This document shows, piece after piece, positions 8,016 to 16,499 of a stretch of 64,000 bases of DNA (position 1 is the first letter of the stretch; the number at the start of each line of letters is the position of its first letter). Source of the DNA: CAYVTV01 sp964526475 (lineage in GTDB: Bacteria; Bacteroidota; Bacteroidia; Bacteroidales; GCA-2748055). The position numbers and the translations under genes were made by a program. A model generated the notes under the pieces. The model was not told where the DNA came from. It saw nothing but the letters and a program-made list of their open reading frames with translations, and searched no databases. Location: assembly GCA_964526475.1 (NCBI GenBank), contig CAZGKF010000003.1, positions 1 to 64,000 on the forward strand, written 5' to 3'.

Positions 8016-10628
8016 TTAAAATTCTATACCAATCATCAATAAATCATCCAGTTGCCTGAATCCCTTCTGCCAGTTACTGAAATCATCCATGAACAAAGAA
8101 TTATATTGCTGCATGGTGTATCCAGGATTCTCCAGGATCAGGTCTCGTATCCTTTTTGTTGAGTATTTTCTTCCATAGGGACCTCCAAGTTGATCGGAAA
8201 AACCGTCGGTAAAGAAAAATATTTTATCGCCCTGTCTGTAATTAATTATATTGTTAACAAAATCTTCTTCCGTTCTTTTTCCAAGAAGCATCCCTCCAAT
8301 GGATTTACGGGTGCCTTTAAATTCTGTAAGTTCGCCTTCGCTAAGCAGGTAAAGGGACCGATGAGCTCCGGCAAACTGTAATTCAAATTTTTCGGGATTT
8401 ATTTTACAAAAAGCTATATCCATGCCATCCCGGGCTTCTGATTTATCGGTATCCTGTTTTAAGGTCTGCCGCACACTCTGATGAAGTTTGTCAAGTATTT
8501 CAGATGCCGTGAACTCCTTTTCGTGCTCAATAATATTGTTTAATATAAAATATCCGATAAATGAAAGTAATGCTCCGGGAACTCCATGCCCTGTGCAGTC
8601 AATAGCTGCAATGTAAATACTGGTTTTCTTAGCATAAAACCATGGGAAATCACCGGAAACAACGTCTCTGGGTTTATACAGCACAAAACTTTTCGGAAAA
8701 AATTTTCTTAAAACTTCCATATCCGGCAACAATGCACTCTGAATACGTTTGGCATAATTAATACTATCGCCGATATTCTTATTTTTAATCTCTACTTCTT
8801 TGGCAATATGTTTAGCTTCTGTTATGTCATGTCCGACAAAAAGAACCGTTTCCAGTTCATTTCCCGAAAATTCCGGTATTGCATCGAAACTGATTATTCT
8901 TTCAGTAAGTTTTTCTCCCATTCTGACAGGAACGGGGATTTCTGTATTGAGCTTTCTTGGGTTTTCAGTCATCTTAATGATTGCATCGCTGAAATAATCC
9001 TTTAACACTTTTACAAATTCAAGCTCTGAAAGGGACTTATTAATAATCTTTTTTGGTTCAAAATGAATATAATCTTCCACTACAGGGTTTGCATAATAAA
9101 AATGGCCTGAAGTACTTATTCTGATAATTATATCGAGAGAATTTTCCGAAAGCGACTGCATGCGTGTTTTTAACCTTTCCTCTCTTTCGGCGCGGATCTT
9201 TTCGGTAATATCCTTTGTATTAACAATAATGCCTTTTATCGCAGGGTCCTGTAAAAGATTTTTTGCTGAAGATTCGAGAAATACTCTTTCCCCATCTTTT
9301 TTAATAAAAGAATACTGAATATCAGGAGGAGGGTGGGTCTCATCCATTGCCTTTTCCAAAAGACCCCGGAATTGCCGTGCACTCTCGGCCGACATTCTTT
9401 CAAAGTCTTTACCCTTCATTATTTCACCGGGGCTATACCCTAAAATACGCGTTACTGATGGACTAACATAAGCAAGATTAAACTCATTATCATAAATAGA
9501 TATAACCTCCGAAGAGTTTTCAAGCAGCCAATGCATTCTCCCCTGTGCATTTTGTACTTCAAGAATTTTTGCTTCAAGCTGCTCATTAGATCTTTTGAGC
9601 TCTTCCTGTGTTTTTACCATAATAGCAGCATTTTCCTGCAGTTCCTTTTCATTTTGCTTTAATTCCTCCGTCATTTGTCTCGATTCTTCCAGCAATAATT
9701 GAGTTTTAAGACTTAATTTCAGGTTAAAAACTGTTCTCCCGATAATTTCACCAAGCTCAAGTAAAAATTGTATTGTTAGTTTCGGAACTTTTGGCTTCAA
9801 AAATGCGAACTCCATTACACCCTGGAGGATACCATCAGCAATGAGGGGTACAAGTAATATACCGGAAGGTTTCCTGTCACCCAAAATTCCGGATGTTATT
9901 GTAATATAATCTTCTGGAATTTCCGTTCTATATACGAAGTCCATCTCATAGGCGCACTCCCCTACTAATCCCTGTCCAATTTTAAATTCCTGAGAAACAT
10001 ATCTTCGGCGGTTATATGCATATAATGCGATTATTGAAAGAACATTTTTATTCTGATCATACAAATAAAATACTCCCTGAACTGCTTCAATGTAGTTTAT
10101 CAATGACTTAAGAACCTGATCAGCCAGTTCACTGATATTTGTATAGTTTCGAAGAAGCCTTGATATCGTATCCTTTCCTTCAGTAATCCATGTCATATCT
10201 CTTTCTTTCCGGAGATTGCTCCTGAGATAACTCTGCATAACAATAAGTGCATTCCCAAGCTTGTCATCCGGGCCTTCTGTTTCTATTTCTCCCATAAAAT
10301 CCCCTGTTCCAATTCTTTTTGCCTGATCAGAATACCTTTCAAGCAGTAAGCGGTATTTATCAAGGTTCTGAGTAAAATATGTTTCTCTCTCTGCTATTTT
10401 GCGATGAAAAATAAAGTAAGCAATAAATACTATTACCGGAACAAATTCAGCAAGGTAAAGGGAAAGGTTAAAGCGGTGAAGTTCCATAAGTGATAAAAAA
10501 GAAAAGTCCCGTTTTCCAGACATAAGTAATACCGCCCAAAGCACTAAAAGGTATGCCAGCCCTGAGATACATATGATTAACATATGCTTTCTGCCGGTAT
10601 CTAATATTTCATTTATCTTTTTTATCAT
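8016..10628 (-). CDS. Membrane GAF-PAS-PAS-SpoIIE (PP2C) phosphatase
   Basis: The 870-residue protein has two membrane helices (about 15-36 and 54-75), a GAF domain (about 160-305), a glutamate-rich coiled coil (305-365), two PAS domains (about 365-480 and 490-605) and a SpoIIE/PP2C phosphatase (645-870). Metal-site motifs are present: SGDF (658-661), DCTGHGVPGA (677-686), ARDGMD, FFTDGFSDQ (805-813) and a final DD. The usual SGDFYW is SGDFPW here. In sia-type loci such an enzyme (SiaA) dephosphorylates the SiaC protein. The start at 10628 overlaps the preceding gene by 20 bases and removes a 24-residue extension that does not look native. It is probably the sensor-phosphatase of the switch. 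Confidence 0.92.
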   Translation of the reverse strand: MIKKINEILDTGRKHMLIICISGLAYLLVLWAVLLMSGKRDFSFLSLMELHRFNLSLYLAEFVPVIVFIAYFIFHRKIAERETYFTQNLDKYRLLLERYSDQAKRIGTGDFMGEIETEGPDDKLGNALIVMQSYLRSNLRKERDMTWITEGKDTISRLLRNYTNISELADQVLKSLINYIEAVQGVFYLYDQNKNVLSIIALYAYNRRRYVSQEFKIGQGLVGECAYEMDFVYRTEIPEDYITITSGILGDRKPSGILLVPLIADGILQGVMEFAFLKPKVPKLTIQFLLELGEIIGRTVFNLKLSLKTQLLLEESRQMTEELKQNEKELQENAAIMVKTQEELKRSNEQLEAKILEVQNAQGRMHWLLENSSEVISIYDNEFNLAYVSPSVTRILGYSPGEIMKGKDFERMSAESARQFRGLLEKAMDETHPPPDIQYSFIKKDGERVFLESSAKNLLQDPAIKGIIVNTKDITEKIRAEREERLKTRMQSLSENSLDIIIRISTSGHFYYANPVVEDYIHFEPKKIINKSLSELEFVKVLKDYFSDAIIKMTENPRKLNTEIPVPVRMGEKLTERIISFDAIPEFSGNELETVLFVGHDITEAKHIAKEVEIKNKNIGDSINYAKRIQSALLPDMEVLRKFFPKSFVLYKPRDVVSGDFPWFYAKKTSIYIAAIDCTGHGVPGALLSFIGYFILNNIIEHEKEFTASEILDKLHQSVRQTLKQDTDKSEARDGMDIAFCKINPEKFELQFAGAHRSLYLLSEGELTEFKGTRKSIGGMLLGKRTEEDFVNNIINYRQGDKIFFFTDGFSDQLGGPYGRKYSTKRIRDLILENPGYTMQQYNSLFMDDFSNWQKGFRQLDDLLMIGIEF

Positions 10629-11391
10629 AATCCATAATCTGCATCCATTTTTCTGCAAGTTCTTCAGATGCCATGGACAAAGCATCCATGTGTACAGCAT
10701 CTATTTTCCTGTAAGTCAGGAACTCTATCAATGCTACAGTTTCATTTTTATTCACCAGCGGAAGCAAATAAAGATAACTTGCCTGGCCTTTACCAAGGCC
10801 TGACATAACCCTTGTAAATTCTTCCGGCAGGTTGGTTAGTTCAACCAGTTTTTTATTCAAAGCTGCCTGTCCATGTATTCCGGCACCATGTTTAAATGGT
10901 TCTGGTTTTTTAATTCTTGCGAAAGCATAGGAAGATGTCAGTATATAAGTGCCGGATGCAGGTTCATAGCTGAAGAAAATTCCCTGCATAATGCTAAATG
11001 TGGCAGCAAGATTGGATAATATCCTGTGTGCACTTTTCTCAGGCTCTTCATTCTTTAAATTTGCGGTTAATTTTGCTGCCAGAAATTTATGATCAGTTTT
11101 ATAATTTTTTTCACTTTTAACATTACTATCTGATTCCGTGTGGGTTACTGACTGCTTATCCAATGCTGTTTTATCCTTACAGAATAAATCCTTAAGGGGC
11201 AACAGACAGAAAATACATATCAGAATTATATATGAAACGGATAGAAACATTAATGGAATGAACAGGGCATCTTTATTTCTTATGAAGCTGTTCCAGGAAG
11301 AGAAAAAAAGTGCAGCAATAGAAAAGATAAGCAGTAAAAATAAAGCTAACAAGAGATTTCTTTTATTGATATGAGGTTTCATCCTGTTCAT
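10609..11391 (-). CDS. Membrane protein with a cytoplasmic GAF domain
   Basis: The 260-residue protein has two membrane helices (about 12-31 and 43-66), a charged linker and a GAF-like domain (about 115-250). The GAF domain carries the same landmarks as those of the two larger sensors of this locus (G.G..GQ...LVELTNLPEEF...MSGL). No output domain follows. Its start overlaps the cheB stop by an ATGA and its end overlaps the SpoIIE gene by 20 bases, so it is embedded in the operon. It may be an accessory subunit that pairs with one of the larger sensors through the GAF fold (inference). Confidence 0.82.
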   Translation of the reverse strand: MNRMKPHINKRNLLLALFLLLIFSIAALFFSSWNSFIRNKDALFIPLMFLSVSYIILICIFCLLPLKDLFCKDKTALDKQSVTHTESDSNVKSEKNYKTDHKFLAAKLTANLKNEEPEKSAHRILSNLAATFSIMQGIFFSYEPASGTYILTSSYAFARIKKPEPFKHGAGIHGQAALNKKLVELTNLPEEFTRVMSGLGKGQASYLYLLPLVNKNETVALIEFLTYRKIDAVHMDALSMASEELAEKWMQIMDYDKKDK

Positions 11392-11957
11392 GCCTGTAAA
11401 TTACGCATAAAATTAATTATTTTATCGGCAGTTAATACATAGTCCGGTGTTATCAGGTTCAGACAGGAAGAAGGCATTACATCAATTTCTGCATTTGAAG
11501 GATCCTGTACAATAGTAAGCGCACCTGCTGCTTTAAGCTTAACCATACCTTTTGCTCCATCTGAATTTGCTCCTGAAAGTAAAATGCCTGTGCATCTTTC
11601 ACGGTAAACTTCTGCAGCAGTTTCGAACAAAATATCTATGGAAGGTCTGCTGTGATTAACGCCTTCGTCCACCGATAAAGAGAAACGGTTTCCCATTTCA
11701 ATCATTAAATGGTAATTGGGAGGAGAGAGATAAATAATGCCATTTCTGATAAATTCTTTATCATAGGGCTCCTTAATCCGGACAGGAGAATTAGCAGAGA
11801 GAATATCTATAATACCACTTCGAACATTTCTCAATCTGTGAACACACAAAATTATTGTATTCTGAAAATTACGGGGCATTGAAGCTATTATATCAACAAC
11901 TATTTGAAAACTGCCTGCTGATCCTCCAATTAATATTACCTTGCCGCTATTGTTCAT
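11388..11957 (-). CDS. Stand-alone CheB-type protein-glutamate methylesterase
   Basis: CheB removes methyl groups from glutamates of receptors. With the ATG at 11957 the product is 189 residues and holds only the catalytic domain. The triad is visible as Ser in GGSAGS, His in CVHR and Asp in SGANSDGAKG; the PSS motif before the C-terminus is also typical. The N-terminal receiver domain of chemotaxis CheB is absent, so CheA phosphorylation cannot control it in the classical way. A TTG 6 bases upstream directly abuts the preceding stop but is less likely. It overlaps the next gene by ATGA. No chemoreceptor with a signalling hairpin is encoded in the window. Confidence 0.92.
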   Translation of the reverse strand: MNNSGKVILIGGSAGSFQIVVDIIASMPRNFQNTIILCVHRLRNVRSGIIDILSANSPVRIKEPYDKEFIRNGIIYLSPPNYHLMIEMGNRFSLSVDEGVNHSRPSIDILFETAAEVYRERCTGILLSGANSDGAKGMVKLKAAGALTIVQDPSNAEIDVMPSSCLNLITPDYVLTADKIINFMRNLQA

Positions 11958-11963
11958 ATACAA

Positions 11964-12788
11964 TTATTTACCCCTTTTAATAAAAATTCTTTCTTCCATA
12001 TTAAAGGCCTGCACTTTTTGTGTTCCGAAAAGATGTTTTTCAACCTCCTCCTGATAGCCGAATATAAGATAACCCCCCGGTTTCAATATCTCTACAAAAT
12101 AATCAAGTAAAAAATCCTGAAATTCTTTGGAATAATTAAGAAGCTTATTTCTGAAGAATATTATCTCTGCACCCTCCGGGGCATTCTGAAGATTAAGATC
12201 ATTTAATGAAAATGAAACATTACTGAATAAATTATTATTTCTATAGTATTTTTCTTTGCTACATGAAAGGTAATTTTTCAGATCACTGTCAGGAAAAACC
12301 ATACAATAGTTTTCCATACTCTGCTCCAGGACCTTGTTATCAAATTCCCCTGCCCGTATATGTTCCAAACTTTTCCGTGATAGTGAAGTGGCCTTAATAT
12401 TAAAGCTATTTTGCATTTTTGTTTTTGTCAGCAAAACCAGAAATGAAAACAGCTCATTGCCTGAGACAATATCGGGAAACCATACATTACAAGGTATTTC
12501 TCCTGATATTTCAGGAAGCAATGATTCCTTTATAGTGGTCCATAATTCCGGATCCCTGAACATTTCAGTTGAAGGGACAGAAATGTCATAAAGAAATTCA
12601 TCAAAAAAATCTTTGTCTTCAACAAGGCGTGATATTAAAACATCCGAATATTTTAAATAATGTCTTTTTATGGTTCTGTCGAGCTTAAACCGAAAGGCTG
12701 TAAATGCATAATTGCTAAAATCATATAAAAAAATATGTTTCAGCTTTCTTATTATTTCCCTTGTTTCAACTATGCTTATCTCAGGCAT
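11964..12788 (-). CDS. Degenerate CheR-like protein (probable pseudoenzyme)
   Basis: The 274-residue protein aligns by eye with the CheR encoded at 15455-16306 along its whole length: the N-terminal helical domain ending in a TEMFRDPELW motif matches TELFRDPEVW there. The SAM-binding loop is destroyed. The intact copy has WHAGCSTGQEVYS and this one has WFPDIVSGNELFS. The usual CRNVIIYF segment is FRNKLLNYS. I infer loss of methyl transfer but retention of the fold, for example as a binding partner or decoy. It sits 6 bases behind the sensor gene and 6 bases before cheB, and is not frameshifted, so it is maintained as a gene. Confidence 0.85.
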   Translation of the reverse strand: MPEISIVETREIIRKLKHIFLYDFSNYAFTAFRFKLDRTIKRHYLKYSDVLISRLVEDKDFFDEFLYDISVPSTEMFRDPELWTTIKESLLPEISGEIPCNVWFPDIVSGNELFSFLVLLTKTKMQNSFNIKATSLSRKSLEHIRAGEFDNKVLEQSMENYCMVFPDSDLKNYLSCSKEKYYRNNNLFSNVSFSLNDLNLQNAPEGAEIIFFRNKLLNYSKEFQDFLLDYFVEILKPGGYLIFGYQEEVEKHLFGTQKVQAFNMEERIFIKRGK

Positions 12789-12794
12789 GAGATA

Positions 12795-15458
12795 CTATAT
12801 TGTTTCCTGTTTACTAACACGTTCCCTGAGTCTTTCTATTTCCTTGTTTGCTTCGTCAAGTAACTGATATTTAAGACGTTTTTCAGTTATATCCTGTGCA
12901 AGGAAATACACTTTATAAATAGCTTCTTTTTCGTCCTTCACCGGTGAAAAATTAGCCATAAGCCATACCTCTTCTCCGGTAGGTTTTGTCCTTCTGATAG
13001 TACCGGTATAAGTTTTATCTTTCATTACTTCAGCCCATATTTTTTCAAACTGTTCTTTCTCCATATCTTTAAGAAATAAACGGTTATTTTTGCCCAGTAA
13101 TTCCTTTTTGGAATAACCGGTAATCTGAATGAAATTAGGGTTTACCGAAGTAATTATACCTTCCGGAGACATTTCACTATGAATTATGGAATCATCAACT
13201 GCTTTCGACAAAGATTCCATTTCCCTGCTTCGTCTGATTATCTCATTAGCCTGATGAATAAGCTCTTCCTGTTGTTTTTTTGTTTTGGTAATATCGTGAG
13301 ATATATTTATTATTTTCACAGGATCGCCTTCCTTATCCATTACAGCAGAAAAAGTTTGCTCAAGCCAAATCTCTGCACCACTGAATAATCTGAATTTCTC
13401 CGTTTTACTTATAATTTTCCCATCTCTGATATTTTTCCAGAATTGCTTATATTCATCTGAATACTTGTCGGTTACAGCAAAGTCGCTATGATGTTTTCCA
13501 ATAATCAACTCCCGTGGGGATTCGAAAAGGATTTGAAGTTTATCATTTATATCTGAAAATCTGCCGTTAAGGGTAAATTCGGCAACCAGCGATGATGAGT
13601 TCACTGCGTTCAAAATACCGGTAATCTCAGACTCTCTTCGCTGTGATTCTTCCTGTGCCTTTTGAAGCTCCTCCATATTTCTTCTCATCCTTTCCTCCTG
13701 CTTTTGCATTTCTTCTGTTTGTCTTCTGGATTGTTCAAGAAGCCGGGAAGTTCTCTCATTTATTCTCACTGCAGCAAGAGTAGTGGCAGTTATCTCTCCT
13801 AATTGCTCCACGAACCGAACCTCATATTCTCTGATAATATGAACTGATGCTATTTCGATGACTCCAAATACTTCATTTTCAATTTTCAAAGGAACAAGAA
13901 GTAAACAAACCGGTTTCATTTCTATAAGTCCGGATGAAATCTCAAAATATTCCTCCGGAATTTCAGTAAGATATATTGTTTCCTTTTCCAGTGCACAGGT
14001 TCCCACAAGCCCTTCTCCAGTAACAATGCGTTTTTGTATATATTTTCTTCGGTCCCATGCAAAAGTAGCTGCCATTTCATATTCCTGTTTCTCAGCGACT
14101 TCCTGATCAGCGAGATATATTGTTCCGGCTGCTGCTTCAAGGTATTTCACAAGATTATGTATAATTTTATAAGCCAGTTCCTTAACATCTTCTCTTTCAG
14201 ATCGGAAAATATCCCCAAATTTGGCCAAACCTTCACTAGTCCAGCTGCGACGTTTATCTTCTTCTTTTCGCGAAAGCTCTTCCTCCTGAGTCCTGGCTAA
14301 TTTCTCCGACAATTCCAAAAGGGAATTTCCGAGTATGTCTGACTTTCCAGCCGGTGTGAACCCTTTGTTAAAATCGCCTGTAGCCATCTGATCAGCAAAT
14401 TCAGCTTTATCATGCAGACTATTTACATGTTTACCAAAACTTTCCTTAATTTCATCTATTTCACCATTACCGGTAATTGGAATATCTACTGGTATTTCTC
14501 CTTCACTTAATCTTCTGGAAAATTCCTTTATTTCACTGATTTTTAAATGAATAAATGAGAATAAAGAAATTATTGCATATATAAAAACTGATCCGGACAG
14601 AGTAAGCCATATTAGAAGTCTTGTCTTCATAGATTTCATGAATTGCACCTGGGAGTTTCCAACAATTACCCTTAATTCTTCCAGTATATTCTCTATCCTT
14701 ATTGTATATAGGAATATATCTCCCAGAACGCCTCCTTTACCCGGAGAACCAATTTTACGGGTAATTTCAATCAATTGACTTGTTCCGGTAAAAAACTCTT
14801 CACAATATAATGTCAAACTTTCGCCGGAAATTATTCCATGTTTTGTCGTAACCGAAAAAGGCATATTCCTTAATACCTCTTCTTTTTTTATTATCCATGC
14901 ATTCATTATTACTTCAGGAATTTCAGGATCAGGTTCAGTAATGAAATGAATAAAATCCGGATAATAATTTTTGAAGAAATTAATACCAGGTATATCTTTC
15001 AAATCTTCCAAAATTTGTCTTGTACGTGCAAGCGTTCCACTTGTCATATCCCCTGCCTGTTCTTTTAATGATATGTATTCATTTAACAGCATATTAATTT
15101 CATTAAAATTCTCCCTTAAAGTTCTTATTTTTCTTATAACAGGAGTATTCCCTGAAAAAATAAAATCGTTCTCAATTAATTCAAGAGAAGCAAACATACT
15201 GCTGTAAATCCTGTCTGCCTGTTCCCAATTGCTGTTTTTTTCAGAAATAAAAAAACTTTCTGAAATTTGGGAAAGATTATGAAAGTCTCTGTATTGAAAA
15301 AATTTAACCTGAAGATCAGATATTTCATTTCTTATGCCTGAATAGTGTGACTGACGGTTCCACCTATCCAGGAAAAAAAGCGTTGTAACCAGCCAGAAAA
15401 GAATAAAAAAACTGATCAGCAAATAAAAAGAATTCTTTATTCCTTTTGGTTTGATCAT
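12795..15458 (-). CDS. Membrane sensor: HAMP-GAF-PAS-PAS without output domain
   Basis: The 887-residue protein has a membrane helix (about 10-30), a roughly 250-residue extracytoplasmic helical sensor region, a second membrane helix (280-303), HAMP-like segments (304-390), a GAF domain (about 420-565), a coiled coil rich in Glu, Gln and Arg (565-615) and two PAS domains (about 610-725 and 745-860). It ends in a short coiled coil with no histidine kinase, GGDEF, phosphatase or MCP signalling domain. Its first base overlaps the cheR stop (ATGA). The flanking CheR and CheB suggest that its coiled coils are the methylation target, although no classical MCP methylation consensus is visible. Confidence 0.88.
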   Translation of the reverse strand: MIKPKGIKNSFYLLISFFILFWLVTTLFFLDRWNRQSHYSGIRNEISDLQVKFFQYRDFHNLSQISESFFISEKNSNWEQADRIYSSMFASLELIENDFIFSGNTPVIRKIRTLRENFNEINMLLNEYISLKEQAGDMTSGTLARTRQILEDLKDIPGINFFKNYYPDFIHFITEPDPEIPEVIMNAWIIKKEEVLRNMPFSVTTKHGIISGESLTLYCEEFFTGTSQLIEITRKIGSPGKGGVLGDIFLYTIRIENILEELRVIVGNSQVQFMKSMKTRLLIWLTLSGSVFIYAIISLFSFIHLKISEIKEFSRRLSEGEIPVDIPITGNGEIDEIKESFGKHVNSLHDKAEFADQMATGDFNKGFTPAGKSDILGNSLLELSEKLARTQEEELSRKEEDKRRSWTSEGLAKFGDIFRSEREDVKELAYKIIHNLVKYLEAAAGTIYLADQEVAEKQEYEMAATFAWDRRKYIQKRIVTGEGLVGTCALEKETIYLTEIPEEYFEISSGLIEMKPVCLLLVPLKIENEVFGVIEIASVHIIREYEVRFVEQLGEITATTLAAVRINERTSRLLEQSRRQTEEMQKQEERMRRNMEELQKAQEESQRRESEITGILNAVNSSSLVAEFTLNGRFSDINDKLQILFESPRELIIGKHHSDFAVTDKYSDEYKQFWKNIRDGKIISKTEKFRLFSGAEIWLEQTFSAVMDKEGDPVKIINISHDITKTKKQQEELIHQANEIIRRSREMESLSKAVDDSIIHSEMSPEGIITSVNPNFIQITGYSKKELLGKNNRLFLKDMEKEQFEKIWAEVMKDKTYTGTIRRTKPTGEEVWLMANFSPVKDEKEAIYKVYFLAQDITEKRLKYQLLDEANKEIERLRERVSKQETI

Positions 15459-16306
15459 CTTGAATTTATTTTGAAATATAGATGGGCCTTTTTCTGGAAA
15501 AAATTACTGTATGTACCTATTATATTCTCATGATTCCCAATAAGAAGGCAGCCATTTTGCTGCATATTCCTGTAAAACAAATTAAAAACTTTGTTCTGCA
15601 GTTCATAATTGAAATATATAATTACATTCCTGCAAACTATTATATCAAATTTCACATCAAAGGGATTATCATCATTCACCAGATCAATTCTTCTGAAAAA
15701 GGGCTTTTCAGTAAGAAATGGCTTTATTTGCATAGTATCACGCACAGGGTCCACCAGAAAATATTTATCGAATGATATTTTCTTTACATTATTTCCATTC
15801 TTTGAAGTATCATTAAAAACCTTATTGAAATTTTCAAGATAATTAAGATTAAACCGGTATTTATAAATCCCCTTTGAGGCTGTATCCAATGCATCCTGGT
15901 TAATATCCGTGGCATAAATCTCTGTTTTTTCAAGCAGATTCAATTCGCTCAGAAGTATCATCATTGAATAAACCTCCTGCCCGGTTGAGCAGCCTGCATG
16001 CCACAAGCGCAAAAGATTTTTTTCCGAATATCGTGGAACCAGTTCTTCCTTCAAATTGATCCAAACCTCCGGATCTCTGAATAGTTCTGTAGTACAAACC
16101 GTTATACAATTGACAATTTTCTCTGCAAAAGTCCCGTCTTTTCTTATTCCGTCTATAAGATTATCAAGCGTAATATTTCTGTCGGTCATTATCTTTGTCA
16201 GCCTCCTTTTAAGCGAGCTGACTGAATAGTTTGAAAAATCACAGGACAAACTTTCTTTTATCGCAGAAACAAAAATCTCCACATCCTTTTCATCACTTTT
16301 TTGCAT
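15455..16306 (-). CDS. CheR-type protein-glutamate methyltransferase (intact)
   Basis: CheR transfers methyl groups from SAM to receptor glutamates. The 283-residue protein has the N-terminal helical domain ending in CTTELFRDPEVW, the SAM-binding loop LWHAGCSTGQE, the acidic residue ending strand two (YATDINQDAL) and the DIIVCRNVIIYF motif. There is no TPR or receiver extension. The ATG at 16306 is chosen; a TTG 27 bases upstream is possible. It is the first gene of the minus-strand signalling operon and overlaps the sensor gene by 4 bases (ATGA). The 193-base gap to the divergent nitroreductase gene holds its promoter, but I see no consensus -7 box there. Confidence 0.93.
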   Translation of the reverse strand: MQKSDEKDVEIFVSAIKESLSCDFSNYSVSSLKRRLTKIMTDRNITLDNLIDGIRKDGTFAEKIVNCITVCTTELFRDPEVWINLKEELVPRYSEKNLLRLWHAGCSTGQEVYSMMILLSELNLLEKTEIYATDINQDALDTASKGIYKYRFNLNYLENFNKVFNDTSKNGNNVKKISFDKYFLVDPVRDTMQIKPFLTEKPFFRRIDLVNDDNPFDVKFDIIVCRNVIIYFNYELQNKVFNLFYRNMQQNGCLLIGNHENIIGTYSNFFQKKAHLYFKINSR

Positions 16307-16499
16307 AACTATATAAATTCCACACTTTAACAAGTAAAACTAACAAAAAAAACCTGATAAATTTAAATAAGTTTTCAGCATGAAAATCTTTATAAGAAAT
16401 TTATTTCATCGTAGCTAAAGATCTATCATGAATAATTACATATCATCACAAAATTCTTATATTTATCTGTTCATTTCATCATCATTAAATAATCTGTTT

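Noticed and set aside
12795..15458. Histidine kinase call for the 887-residue sensor
   Set aside because: There is no H-box, N-box or G-box; the protein ends just after the second PAS domain.
11388..16306. Flagellar or gliding chemotaxis operon
   Set aside because: No CheA, CheW, CheY, MCP or motility gene is present; CheR and CheB stand among GAF/PAS and PP2C proteins.
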